Shown here: piece after piece, positions 35,201 through 50,200 of the stretch
How the letters are laid out: each line of letters starts with the position of its first letter
Position numbering within the stretch: the first letter of the stretch is position 1
Origin: Pyrrhosoma nymphula
Taxonomy: Eukaryota; Arthropoda; Insecta; Odonata; Coenagrionidae
Assembly (NCBI GenBank): GCA_963573305.1
Contig: OY754333.1
Span: 21,697,013-21,761,012 of the forward strand
Length of the DNA: 64,000 nt
Direction: 5' to 3'
Program-made: the position numbers and the translations under genes
Notes under the pieces: generated by a model
What the model saw: only the letters and a program-made list of their open reading frames with translations
Databases searched by the model: none
What the model was told of the DNA's origin: nothing

Positions 35201-38200
35201 CGTTGCAACCTCAACCCACGTAATTACAACAAAGTCATACACCGAAGACGGCGAAATTCACCATGAAAAAATCATTTGACATGTTTAATTCAATGATTTG
35301 AACTCTTTTATTACAACAATTTTGCGTTTACTGTGTTGTTACCTTAACCACTTACTTGAAAACCATCGAATTCTTCCTTAAGTTTATCCTGGGCTGTTAG
35401 AGCCCTAATTGTAGTGAGCCCTTGGAGAGATGCATTCAAATGAGTAAATACCGGACTTCGAGCTGTAAAAGTCAAATGAAAAATTTACCATTCAATAATG
35501 ATGATGTGATACGAGGAAAATAAGTTATTTTGAAGGATATGTACAATGGTAAACATAATTTTTGTTCATTTAACATCTGACTAATACTTTGACGCTCCTA
35601 TAAAGTAATCTGAAAAAGTAGCATTCGACTTACTTATTCCCTCAAGTCTCTTGAAACTCGTGGTAGTGGCTAGATAGACGATTCTCATTAAGTATGACAA
35701 TATCACTATTGACGCTGCAGGAATAACTAGCCAGTAGTTCACAACTGAGACAAGGACTATCACTGCCACCAACATGAGACCTGTCTAATTAAATAGAAAT
35801 GTGAAACTGTTTAAAAAATTACAAAAATATTTAGCAGCCAATGTGTATTATGGATTTTTTATAATCTTCTACATACCTGCAATGTGTCCATCAATGCATC
35901 TGGCAAAATTTGATCGATTGCTCCAATATCTTGAGAGAATCTGTTTAATACCCGCCCTGAATTCAAATGAAATTTGATAGTTTATTAGATAGTCTTCTAA
36001 TGGAAAGAATGGTAGTATGGACATATTAAAAATTCAAAGAGATGAGTGTTTGCTCTGAGAGAGAAATTTTGATTCATCTATTCTGGCGCGTAATTATTGA
36101 GTCTCAGCCATGAAGTGGTCATTTCCATTGAGGTAGGTGCAGAAGGCAGTGGCTATGGTGGCCAATGCTTGAAGCTGTTAAGCAGGCGTGGCAGGCTCGC
36201 CATCTTTGTCCCCCCGATTCACCTAAGCGCTTACGAGCTAAAGCACTAATTTTGCAATTTTATGATGTTTTCCATCCATAATTCATTTGAAATCAGTATG
36301 CATTTACCTCCTGAAAATGCATTCTTCATTAATAGTTTTTTTATTTATTTAAATTAATAATAATCCGTATTCCCAGCGAAAAATCATAGTAAAATGAAGT
36401 AAAATAAATAGATCCAAGTAACTAATAGATATATGTTTAAAGATTGACTAACCTTAAATGTTCTACAGTTAGTAGATATTCTTTCTTTATATCCGTTAAT
36501 GTATCCACTCGTCCGTCATCTCCGAAGGCTAGCAAGGAAAGAACAGGAGGGAGCAATATGGCGGATATTTCCGTTACCAGGTTACCGTTTGATGACGTCA
36601 TACCCTATCCATCTACCTCAATAGTAAATTCCAAGCACACGCGCCTCATTTTGTTGGTCTCATATTTTAAAAGTCAGTGATGGAAAACCAGCCGGCTTGT
36701 ATTCCCAAAGGATTCTTCCCAATTAGCTTCAATGGCAAAGGCACTCTAAATGACTCATTCAGGAAGGACTCGATACAGTTGAACATCGGAAAATCCGTGG
36801 GCGTGACGTCACAGCCCGACGACAAAACTCAAATTCTGGATGGCTGTGACATCAAAACTTCGTCAATATCGAGGGCCGAATGAGGTAAAATTGGGCACTT
36901 TATTAAGAAGCCTGTTCAGTTTAATTATCTCACACGTGTCCAGCGAATGCAAATGAAAATGAGTCATATTTCTAAAGAAAAACATTTATATGAACGAACA
37001 AAGGTAACATATTAACAGCATATTTACGGTAGTTCCCAGCAAATCCCCAGAATGTCACGGGATCGAAGGCAAGAGGAGAATGATTATGAGAGAGTTAGAG
37101 AATTCGAATGAAATGATGATGAAAGTGTGTTGCCAATGAGGCGTTTATCTATGGAACCTTTCAAATTCAAGGGACTGGTCATCTAATGCGATTTTGCTCT
37201 TTAATCCAGCATGAAGAAGAACTCTGAACTCTAATAAAACAACATTTTGACTCATTATAAGCTTTTAAAAATTAAAAAAAAGTAATTTTAATTGAAATTC
37301 AGTGAAAATTTTAATTTTTCACGGGAAGCGGTTGATATTGAATCGCAGCAGACTATTTTCTTGCGGATAAAGACTGTCTATAACCAAACTCTTTGCAAGT
37401 TCGGGTGAGGTAATCATCGTGAAACAAGTATTCTCAATCAACAACTATTGGAAAAAGTTATATTTCACAAAACTAACCAAATTGCAAGCCAACAATATAC
37501 AAGCTAGCCAAATGTTTTCGAACTTCTATTTCAGAATAAATGACAAAATTAGTACAAGCATGAGAGAGGCTCTCCTAATTAAAAAAAGCCCAATTGCTCC
37601 AACGAATTCTTCCCCACGTTGACAAGTCCTGAGCAGAAGCCGTTTAAGTGTAACCTGGCCACGCTCTGCTCCTTCTTTCTTACTGATTGGCTGTTCTAGC
37701 TGTCATCGGACTTTTTTCGCTGTGGCGGCTGTAAGTTCTGCTGCTGTAACTGCAAGCACCCTTATTTTGATTGAATCGATTTTTGTTTATATACAGATTA
37801 GCGTGAAGCTTATGCGTTTGTACGTGTTCTCATTAGTGATATCTAAAAATATTAGTGAAAAAATTACAACATACTGATTAGGTTTTTTGGCAACTCAATA
37901 CTATTTCTTACACTTAGCCTTATCGCACATGAGATATATTTCGTAATAACTTGATTAAATTTTCTTCTGAACGCGAAACAAGACATTTCTTATTATTATA
38001 ATTGTTGCTAACGAATATAAAGGCGTCATGGTGAGTCCAATGCCCGAAAAAAACACATTTCAATATGATTTCGTCTCAATTAAATGTAGAATACCGCACC
38101 TAAAATTCCTGTTATAATATGCTTTAACTAAGGAAATATTTTTAAATATGATTCTTGTATACTATTAATTACAGCACGTGTAGTACGTTCCAATGGATAA

Positions 38201-41200
38201 AAAGATCCACTTAAATGAATTGCGGCCCTAGAATTGTTTTCTACTCCCTTAAAAATTATAAAAATGTGCACTCAATGGTATATGATTACCACTCCGGCCA
38301 TACGATCACCTCTCTATGTTCATGTTAACTATCTAATTACTTTGCTGGCTGGTTATTTACGGAGGAGACTGACAACTGAAGGCATTTACGCCGTGAAGGA
38401 TAGGTGGGTAGGGCAATGAGGGAAGGATTTTTAAGGAATTGAGAAAGGATGGAGTAAAAGTGTCTTTGCTCTCGATGCAAACTTGCAAAACTCTTTGGAA
38501 ATGCAAGCGGCTCGTTGTCCATCATTGAATTGAAAAAGCGGTCCACCACCTTACTGCATGTTAGTGAATTTTCCAAATAGTGGCCGAGACCCAGGAATAA
38601 ATACTTTATACATCAGACTAGAGCAAGCAAAATTTCTCACAAAAGCAAAATTGGTGCCCCAAAGATTTTTTTGGATGCCTAACTTATTCACCTATATTAC
38701 ATACACGTATACACAATTCAATGTAATTACTTACCTGAAGGATTGTTGTTGAAAAATATCATTTTGGTATTCACCACTGAGTCGAACATCCTGTTATGCA
38801 GGTTCATCGAAGCTTTCATGCAGACGATGTAGAAATATATTGATCTGATCAAAACTGAAAGTATCATCACCGAAATGATGCCTATGTAGACGTATATACA
38901 TATGTCTCTTGTTAAGTACTTATAAAGAGTAGCTGTGCTGCTTCCATAAGTGTCTGAATATGGGCTCAAAACTGATGAATTGTAGTTGTAATGTAAGTCA
39001 TTGCTTTTAATGGGTGATGATGGAGCACTTGCGTTAACCAATGAATTCTTTTTCCTCCACTCCTCCATGTTCACCCTGAAATAAGACACAATTTAATGTT
39101 TCTATGCATACGTATTTCAGTTTTAACACTTTTAACTATCAGGGGACCGATCTATTAGCCTTTGGTTTCCAATACAAAAACTATCTCCCGCCGATACCCT
39201 TATAGAAATATCTGATCAGGTCTGATCTGAACCTGATCAGGTCCAATCTGAGGCAGATCAGGTCTGATCTGAACCACTTCAGGTCTGATATGAGGATTAG
39301 TCACGCCCTGGCAGAAATTTCTGATCCATCTTGATCAGGTCTGATCAGAATCAAATTGAGTCTGATATGAGGAGATCAGGTCTGGTCTGAACTAGTTCCA
39401 GTCTGATCTGAACCAGATCTGGAGAGATATGAGGAGATCAGGTCTGAACCAGATAAAGTCTGAGATTCTGCTGCATGTATCAGATCTGATTTGAATCAGA
39501 ATATGTTTGATACATCTCTCAAATTAAGTTTGATCAAAATCAGCATATTAAATAAAAGAAATGAGGTCTGATCAGATCCAATGATACCTGATCCTATAAG
39601 ACTGTAAATCCGGTCAAAAGATGGCGGTGACCACCATGGTTGCTGCTGATGGGCTTCTGGGTGTTGCCTTGCCAAGTGCAGGCACAAGTGGATATGGTTT
39701 TACCCGGGTTAGTTGATTGTAGTATACACTATTGTCATGAGGTGCAATTTCATTAACATAATATTGCTGATGAGCGACTATTTGAGCATGTTCCAATAGC
39801 TCTCACAATGACATTGCCTTGTAAAACAAACAACACTTGATATACGACTGGATGTTGGTCGAATGGGTGAAAAAATCCTTGGAGAACTGGCGTTCCTGCT
39901 CCACCGGGCTGCGCCCTACGGCGGTCTCATCTACGCCCGGTCAACGCGCTACGCCCAGACAACGCCTGGATTTCACACCTCCCACTCGCTTCACTCCACA
40001 TCCCGCTGCTACCGCACCGACCACTGACTCAGCACCATCCGACACCGACCTGGACAATCTTGATCTTGCCGCAACTCAAAACAACTCCTCCTCATCTCTA
40101 TGCTAACTCAGCGGACGCTCCAACAGCAGATGGACCTCCTCACCAAAATATTAACCTCATCCACCGCATTCAACCAAAATGCCTAGTAATCCACATTTGC
40201 CACCACGCCTCATCGTAGCTCTGTGGAACGGCAAAGGAGGGCTTTCCTGGAAGTCCGCAGAGCTACTGGCATTTCTTCAACACCAGGTCGATATCGTCCT
40301 GCTGACGGAGAGGAAACCCCATCCCGAAAAGCGCTGGCAACTCCCAGGATTCCAGCTCTTCAGGAACGACAGACCGCTTCTTGATCCATCATCACAACCA
40401 TCTGGTGGCACAGCGATTCTCTTCTGAGACGATCTCCGCAGCCACGAGGTGTACCTATCGGATATCGAGCCACTAGAGTCCACCTCTATCCTCCTGCAAA
40501 CTCCCTCCGGCGACTTCCGAGTCACCGCAGTCTACCAGTCGGCAGAAACTTACCGAAAGCTCAGTAAACCGCTCTCTTCCAGTTAGGATGTCCAACCTTG
40601 ATCGGAGGTGACTTCAACGCCAAGCACCACTCATAGCACTCCTCCGCTACTAACCGCAGGGGAGATAAGATCCTGGCTCAACCACCGAGATATCAAAGCT
40701 CTCGGGCCGCTCCAACCGACGCACTACCACCACACCGGATATGCTGATGTCCTAGACATCTTCCTGCTCTCCGGACTGAATCTCTCCGTCAACTGCTCGG
40801 CGATAACAGCCCTGGAGAGTGATCATCAGCCAGTTCTCTACTTCATTGGTCTTCTCCCACCGCGCCTTCCTCCGCCTTTGCATCCAAACTTCCGACATTC
40901 AGACTGGGACACATTCCGCCGCACCATCGTCAGCTTCCTCCCCTCCTCCCCTCCTATCCTGGATACAGCTGAAGAGATCGACACTGTGGTCGACTCCTTC
41001 ACCACTGCTATCCATACTGCTGCCTCAGCTTCCATTCCCCTCACCAAACACCAAGTACCCGACTACTTCAATCTTCCAAACTCTATCTTCTCCTTAATCC
41101 GTCAGAAAAGCCAAACCCGACGAAGATTCCTACGGAACCATAACCCAGCAACCAAACGCCATCTCCAGGCCCTCAAACGCCGAGTTACGGTGGAAATCTT

Positions 41201-44200
41201 CACCTTCCGGCAACAAGCTTGGAACTCCAAACTGGCCTCAGTAACCCAGGAAGATGGCAGCATCTGGAAAATGGCCAGGACACTCCAAACTCCGTTTTAT
41301 CGCATCCCGCCTCTCAAGACTCCCACCGGATATGACTGCAGCGACATCAAGAAGGCGGACTGCGCTGCTACCTACCTCGAATCCACTTTCACTCCAAACC
41401 CTCTCACCATCCACTCCCCCGACCTCCACCACCTGGAAGCCTCGGACCCCCACCAGCCTCCGGAGCCCACCACACCGCCGATCATCACCAAGGCAGAGGT
41501 GATAGCCGAAATGAAGCGCCTTCCACACAGAAAAGCTCCAGGATCGGACGGCATCAAGAGCGAGCTCCTGCGACAGCTTCCGAGAGGGGCGGGTGTCTTC
41601 CTGGTGCTCATCTTCACATCATGCCTACGCCTTGGCCACTTCCCTGCAGCATGGAAGCGGGCAAAAGTCATCTGCCTCCCGAAACCTGGTAAAGCTTCAT
41701 CTAAAATGGAGTGCTACCGCCCAATCTCCCTGCTGGACTCCCTTGGGAATCTAATGGAACGCCTCATCCTGCCATACATCCTCCGCCACCTCACCTCCCT
41801 CAAAATCCTGCCAGACTTCCAATTCAGTTTCCGGTGGGAACATTCCACCATCAATGCGCTCCTTCGTGTCACCAACTATCTCACCGCCTCCTTCAACTCC
41901 AAGGAATGCTGCGCCGCGGCATTTCTCGACGTCTCCAAGGCAATCGATAAAGTGTGGCACGAGGGGCTCGTGTGAAAGCTCCGACACTTCAGCTTTCCTG
42001 AATGGCAGACAGCCATCCTACACAGTTTCCTTCACGGTAGGACATTCATGGTCTCCTAGAGAGGGGATACATCCGGAGTTCGCACCATCCAGGCTGGAGT
42101 ACCCCAAGAATCCGTCCTAGCACCACATCTCTACTCCCTCTACACCGCCGACTTCCCCACCAACCTAGGCTGGCACACCAGAGTCAGTCTCTTTGCGGAC
42201 GACACAGCGCTCCTCTGCAGATCCCTCAGTCACAAAGGGGCCGCCTCACGCCTGCAGATTGTCTTGGATGCGGCTTACGAGTGGTGCTCCAAATGGTGCA
42301 TTGCTCTGAACCCATCCAAGACGAAGACTGTCCTCTTCCGCAGAATCAAGCAGTGGAAAACTGCTCCACCACTTCGACTACAAGGCCAGGACGTCCCTTG
42401 GACCACATCTGTCACATACCTACGTATTGAGCTCGACTTCGGGTTTTACCTTCCGCCCTCACCTTTCCCGCATCACCACCGGATTCCGTTCCGACTTCAG
42501 CCTCCTAAACCCTCTCCTTAAATCCAAAGACATCTCCGTTAAAAACCGCCTTCGCATTTGCCGGGCGATAATCCTCCCCCGCCTCCTGTACGCCTCTCCT
42601 GTCTGGCCAGGACTCAGCCTGAAAACACTCATCGGCCGTCTCCAGATTCGCCTTCGGGCGATCCTCCGCCTGATTCTCCACTTTCCTAGATTCGTCGGAA
42701 ACACTCCGCACTACACGACTTCGCAGAGGAACCACTTCTACGCGACCATCTCCAGGCATTAGCGACGACGTTTTTTCAGTCAACGAGGGACAGTGTCAAC
42801 GCACACCTCCAAATTCTTGCCACTGATTGTCCCACAGTATGGGACACATACAAGCGGCCCATCTCTTCAACGGGACAGGCCGCACATCAGACCCCGAGAC
42901 GTGCGTAAAACGCACCTGCGTTGGAATCAACGCCCGAAACCGTCACCACTGCTGAGAGCCTCCTCCTAAGGCGAAAAGCATAAGGAGATCCCTTCGAGGA
43001 CCTCGAAAACACCACATCTGTCGCGTTGGTCGTATTTCTAGTACCGTATAGTTACGTTTTCGTGACCAAAGGATTTTGGGCAGACCCATTTGCTCTTTAG
43101 GTCTTCTTATGAAACATCCTTAAAAAGCAGAATAAAACGATTCTATATCATTGTTGTGCTGTTGGGGTTTTCTAGATCAGATCTGATCAGGATTGCAAAA
43201 TCAGACCTGATCAGTTTTGCCAGATCAGACCTGATCAGGATTTAAAGCAGCTCATTTCCTGATCTGGAATTTTCAGATCAGACCTGATCTGAAATTTCCA
43301 TAAGGGTATATTGGTTGTCATTTTTAAACATATGATTTAATTAAAATTTATTTATAATCATTGCCATTATAATCCAATCGTAATTAATTATTTTCCACCG
43401 TTTAACCACAATTTTACCCGTATGTTTTTTAAACTAACCTAAAAAGAAAATGTCAATATACAATGTTTTTTTAATAAAAACTTCACGAAAATGGTCTTGG
43501 TAGTCTTGACGCACCCCACTTGGAATTAGCCGTTAGAGAAAAATATTTCAACAACTCTTTTGGCCAGGGTTTCTTTTTGTTGTTTATTAACGGCTTGAAT
43601 TGTTCTACGCAAGAGAGCGAATGCCGTGTTAGCACGTCTCTGAGGCCTAGCAATATGAAAAAATGTCCGAAGAGCCATTAGTGGCCAGACTGAAGGCGAA
43701 CCCTATCCTCTGCCTGTGGGCGAGAATTATCTCTATCCTTTCTCTCAGTGAACAGCCCCGCACATGGCATGTGGGTGCGGTAAACTATTTGTTTACGCAG
43801 TGGATACACTAAAAAATACTATTTGTTACTTACTTGGAAAATATACATTCGCTCCGAAGTGCGTTCCTTATGTTTAACTGATAATTTACAAATTTTAAAT
43901 TACGTTGGTGCTGGTGGCCCGAGCGGGTGAACGCGGCAACACTGCACCCGCTTTGACCTCGCGGTTCACCTGCCGGGATCACTCACCGGGATCAGTATTA
44001 ATACCAATTGATATAAATTAAACGCATTTTTTTTAATATTGGGCAATTAATTATTAGAAACGGTCAGACATGTGGATTACAACGCGACCAAGAACGAAGT
44101 TTTACGATGCTCCACTTTTGAAATGCATTTACAAAATTAATAACAAATCTTTTTCTGTTAAAGATACAAACCTGAAAATTATAAAATTTATCGAGAACAT

Positions 44201-47200
44201 GCTTATGTAACAGGCATTGAACTTTGGTTTTGATAGAACGACTTGTATTTTAGTTAAGAATTATCAAAGTCGGCACATTGTTCGAACAACGTTCGAAACC
44301 GGTACTTTTTACGTTACACCCGTTATAAAAATATTAAAACGCGTTTCTGAAATTTAAATTTACCATAAATTAACGTATAATTTAAAAAAATATGGCGTGA
44401 TTAAGTTTTCTGTAGACCTTTTCGTTATTTTGTTATTTGTACCCAAACTCGAGTGCACATAATTTCTGCGCCGATAGTAACGACAATATTTTCATTCCAA
44501 TTTATACTCGAGTTGCTGATTTTTTCGGTCGAAAAGAAGGATTCGACTTATAATCAAATATTTATGGTATTTTCTGAAGTTTCATCAAATAGTAATGGCG
44601 TAGTCGGTTTGAGAAGAGCAAGCTAAAATAATATTTTTGTCTCTTCACAGCTTTGTGTGCAACATTATTTTTTAAATACATACAAAATTGATAAATCGAA
44701 TATAATGAATCATTGCATAGGTAAATGACCCAATACTCAGGTCTTACTTCAATGAAAAATACATTGCTGATTTATTTTTCATGGAGTTGAAAATAAGTCG
44801 GTTCGCTAAAACTTAACTCACCATATAGTTATCCAAGAGTCAGATGCACTTCCCAATGCCTGAGCTAGAATAAAAGCTAGCATGACTAAGAATGACGTGC
44901 ATAAATTTCCTCCAGCGTTGAAGTATTTCATAAACATCTTCATGTCAATTTTTCCTTTGGTTTGTGTCTCATCAGTCCTTTGTTTCGCCAACGCACTTTC
45001 TACCTCTCCATCGTCCATTGGAGCTGCTACATTATCCTTAGGAATGATCAAAAGCATTATATAAATATTTTCACTATCTTATTCAAATTAAAGAAATCCA
45101 TAGCAGTCATATGTAACTATTTTGAAAACTTTGATTGCCAGAAGAATACATGGTGATACCATGGATGGAAAGGCTACCAAATTATCCTTCTCTTGTGTAA
45201 AAGTGTTTGAGACTCTTGAGCTAAATGCTTAATTAGTGAGTCAGGCAAAATAAATGGGGGTATTTTGCATTTTGAACAAGTAGAAATTGCCGCAAAAATA
45301 TAGGAAGAATTGAAGGGCAACAGAGAGACTCTGAGGTTGCGCTAAAAAGCCGTTGCAAATAAAAAAGCAACTAAAAAAACTTATATTTTATAAAAAAATC
45401 CAAACTTAACTGGTGATAGGATAACATGGAGGATATTATTCTCTCCCAGCATTTTATGGGAAAACGTGATAAAAAGAGAGAATTAGATTGCGGAACAATT
45501 TACTATTCGTCCCCTCTTGTGAATATTTTTCCTTTCATTCCCTTTTACGCTGCTAGTGATCTTTAACATTGCCAGCCTCCTGCCCTTACTTTGGCTTGCA
45601 AGGTAACATAAATGAAATAGACTCAAGAAAGTTTTTCCTCATCATCAAAGTTACTACCTCATATCATTGAGAAAGCTACAGGAAATAACAATATTTATCC
45701 TGTATGTATTCTAGAAATACTGATCCTTTCTTCTGATTTCCCTTGAACAAAATACATATTTCAATCTCTGTATTTCCTTGTACATAGTTTCAAATGGTGG
45801 CGAAGACATCAATTTATATCTTCGTGTTTTGAATTAAATCATAGGTTTCATAGATTATAGAAATTTGTTGTTTGTATTTATTATTAAAGCTTTTTATCAT
45901 TTAAATGGTGCTTTCTCTTAGAATAATATTTTTGAACATTATATAGAGGTTATATGATTACTGTAACCACTGCAGAAATTTCCATAATCACTATGTATTA
46001 GTATTACTATTTTCACCAAATATGGATCTATATTGATTGATCTAAATAACTATAGAACTATAATCGTGATTATGTAAAATGTATATTATCACTATTTTAA
46101 GCCAGAGTAGTTTGTAGTAGTTTTCTTGGACAGTCCCCATTCTTCATACCAATTTCATTCACATTGTCTCGCTTTCCCTTTTAAGGATGTACCGCCACTA
46201 GATCCCTCTTCAATTCTTCATATATTCTACTTCCTCTTATTTCGTCAAGAATTCATATCCTCTTCATTCCTCTCCCACGCTTCCCCAGTGTTCTCCCCTC
46301 TATCACTCTCTTCAACATGCCCTCTCCTCTCAAAACCTCCTCCATCCATCTCTTCTGCCTTCTCCGCACCTCTGCCATAAGCTTCCTCTCCTCGTTGACC
46401 ATATCCAATACCTCCTCTTTCGTCTTCCTCGCCACCCAGCTCACTTTCTCTAACCTTCTCCAAATCCACATCTCAAACTCCTCAAGTCTACGCACATCCT
46501 CCCTTCGCAATGACAAAGTTACCGACCCATATAGCGCTCCATATTAAAGATTTCACCAGCCTTTTCTTTACGTCTCTTCTCAGCCCCCCCCCATATCAAT
46601 TCCCTTCTCTTCGATAATGCTTCTTTAGCTAGCGCAATTCTGCATCTGATGTCCCTACCACTACACCTATTCTCTTCTAAGATACTACCCAGATAAGTAA
46701 ACTGCTCGACCTGCTCTATCTTCTGCCCTCCCACCCTTATATGCAGCCTCGCCTTCTTACTTCTAGAAAATCTCATCACTTTCGTTTTCTTGTGGTTGAT
46801 CTTCATCCAATACTTTTCGCACTGCACCTCTAACGTATTCACCATTGACTGTAACCCCTTGGCAGACTGACGAACCAATGCTTGATCATCTGCAAATCTC
46901 ACGGATTTTATCTGCTCCCCCTACCTTTATTCCTACCTCATCATCCCCTATGCCTCATCCCCCTATCCTCTCTTACCATTTCTTCTGAATACACGTTAAA
47001 AAGCAACAGCGATAGTGGGCACCCCTGCCGCACTCCCCGTCCTAACGTGACCCATCCCGATTCTCCATCGTCTACCCTAACCTGCGCCGTCTGGTTCATA
47101 TGCAAATTCCGAATAACACGCCTGTCCCTCCAATCGGCCCCTAATTTATTCAACACTCCCATTAATTTCATCCAGTCCACCCTATCAAAGGCCTTCTCAA

Positions 47201-50200
47201 AATCTACGAAGCATGCAAAAACATCTCGCCCATACACTAGGTTTCTTTCTACTAGCGTCCTCATCACCGCTATAGCGTCTCGCATTCCCGTCCCTCTCCT
47301 AAACCCAAACCGGTCGTCACCCAGGTATTCCTTATTTGCCTTATTCTCTAACCTTCTGTTTATAATTCTCTGAACTACTTTGGCCGCATGGGATATTAAG
47401 CTTATTGTCCTTTAGTCTTCGCACTTTTTTGTTTTGCTCTTTTTCGGTGTAGGAATTAGTACAGTCTTTGCGAAATCTTCCGGCCACACTCCATCCTCAT
47501 AAATCCTACGAATAAGCGCAAATATTTTTCCCCTTCCGTTCTTCCCCATGCTCTTTAAAAACTCTGCAGGTATGTCATATATTCCCACCGCCTTATTCCT
47601 TTTCATGTCTCGTAGAGCTCATTTCGATTTCACTATCTAGGATACATGGTCCGATGCCATCTCTGTTGATGTCGTCTTCCTTTGCCATATCTAACATATT
47701 GGGCCTTATTTATTTACCATACAGCTCTTCAACATACTACTTCCACCTCTCCTGGATCTCTTTTGGTTCTACGATCACCGTTCCCGTCTTGTCTGTTGTC
47801 GTTGTAATTCCCCTTCCCTTATTACCACCCATCAGTTCCTTCACTTTCCTTTATAATGCATCAGATCTTCCCTCTTTTTGGTATATCTCTAAAGAGTCGA
47901 TCTGTTCTTTCCACCACGCCTCTCTTGCTTTCTTTGCTTCTCTTCTAAGCCTGTTATTTAATTCTCGGTATTTTCTATTACCTAGCTCTGAGTTTACGCT
48001 CTTCCATTTCCTTCTCTCCTCCATCTCCCTTATCATCTCCTTCGTGATCCACGGTTTTCTAATTTTAGTTGCACTCAGTACGCCTACCGTTGCTTTCGCC
48101 GCTTCAACCATTCAATTTTTCAAACTTCCCCACTCATCTTCCACTGATCTAATTCCAAGATCCTAACCCACTATCTCATCAACCTTCTCTCGATACTTCT
48201 TCTTCATTGCCCCAGTTAATGCCTCCGTATTCGACTTTCGTACCCTCCTTCCAATTCTTATCTTTTTCAGTTTTACCCGACATTTCATGACTAATAAGTT
48301 GTGGTCTGTGTCTGCATCAGCTCCTGGATAAGTATGCGAGTTTTTAACACTATTCCTGTATCTGTGACGTACCATTATATAATCTATCTGGAACCTATCT
48401 GTGTCTCCCGGCTTCTTCTATGTGTACCTACGTCGAGGATGATGTCTGAACCATGTATTTGTAATTACTAGGTTATTTCTACGGCAAAACTCCACAGCTT
48501 TCTCGCCGCGGTCGTTTCTCCTTCTTAGCCCGTAATCTCCGACCTCCCGCCTATCTCTGCCCTCACCCACCACCGCGTTCCAATCCCCCATTACTACTAA
48601 GTACTTACTACCAAGTATCCTACCAATTATTTCCTCTAGCTGATCGTATACACCATCTACCTCATCCTCTTTATTATTAGAGGTAGACATATAAATCTGG
48701 ATTATAACTAAATGCGTTGGATCTGCCTTTAGTTCCATGACTATTATCATATCACTCACCTGTTCTGCATACACTACTTTTCTACCAAGTTTCCTGTTCA
48801 TTACGAATGCAACCCCGTGCTGACTTTCATTCCCTCCACCATATATTACTCTATAGCCATCGCTCCAGTAGACCCCGTCATCCTTCCATCATACCTCATT
48901 CAGGCCCATGATGTCTACACCCACCCTCTCCATTTCTTGCTTTATATTCTCTAGCTTATATTCTCACGGCGGGAAGACGTAAAGCGTATAATTTCGGAAA
49001 TTAAAATCGCCATATTTCGGCAACGGATTAGCGTATGGAGGTGGGATAAAAACAGTTTCCTCCTAAAAATTGTTATAGCTCTTAATATTCCGTCACATTT
49101 GGATTTTTTTGTGTTTCTTATTGTTTATCCCAATAAATGTTTTATCAACTTTTAACATCGAACGAAATTGGATAATTCCCGATCGCACCTCTCTAAATAT
49201 GACTCCGCGATGAAAAATTTAATTGTGTCTCCAAAAAATTGATTTTTGGGTAATTTTTTCCGGACTTAAAATGATTTCGTTCGGATATGAAAATGCTTTT
49301 ATTAGTCGCAGCGAAAAAGTGCAAGGAACATTTTATATTTATCTTCTCAATAGGCATCGAACGTGAACTTCCAGGTATTCGTACGTTTCTTAACAGGTGA
49401 GATAATTGCTGTTGTTTAATTGTGTAATTCTTTATATTGACCGTAGTTAGCTTATTTGAAGACGTAGATGAAAGATTAAAAGGACTATTTAATTATATCT
49501 TCTCAAAAGGCATCGAACGTCTTGCAGGTTTTCGTAAGTTTCTTAACGGGTGGGATAATTGCCGTTGTTTAATAGTGTAATTCTTTATATTGGCCGTAGT
49601 TCGCTTATTTGAAGGCGTAGATTAAAAATGAAAAGGACATTTTTCCTTAAAATTTAATTATCTATCAGATGGTTTTCTTTGTTTTTGCCTATATTAATTA
49701 AGAAGCGAGAAAACACTTATTGTTCCAACAAATTTGCATATTTCGCGTTTAAAAAATTTAGTTCGTGTATAAGAGATTCAAATAAGGAGCGATACGTTAC
49801 AAGTGTTCTTTTCACGGTCATCGAGTCGAGTTGGGTAAGGTGAAGGGGGGAGGGGGTACGTTCGCGGAAGTGAAAGAGGAATGAAATTTCAAGGTCAAGG
49901 CTGTGCTGAATCGATTGGAATGGTACTACTATGGTATTCCGTGGCCTAACTCAATAGTGTTTTTTATGTGACACCATCACTTCAGAGGCCGCCCCACTGG
50001 GGTCAGATGCCTTTTGCAGCTGCCTCACAGAGGTACAGACGCTGCGCGGACTACGATTCGTCTCTCCCCTAACCTTTCTACCAATCTGGCATGGGTGACC
50101 CTACCAGGAGCATTGCTCCCGCCAGTTCAGCTCTAGGGGTCATCGAAGCACGCAAGCCCTTCCACCACGACAAGGTTGTAGTCCAAGGGAAAGTAGTTTT

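Noticed and set aside
46882..48166. Long plus-strand frames (up to 170 codons) at 46882-47373 and 47654-48166
   Set aside because: They are antisense shadows of the RTE-like LINE; protein similarity lies on the minus strand.
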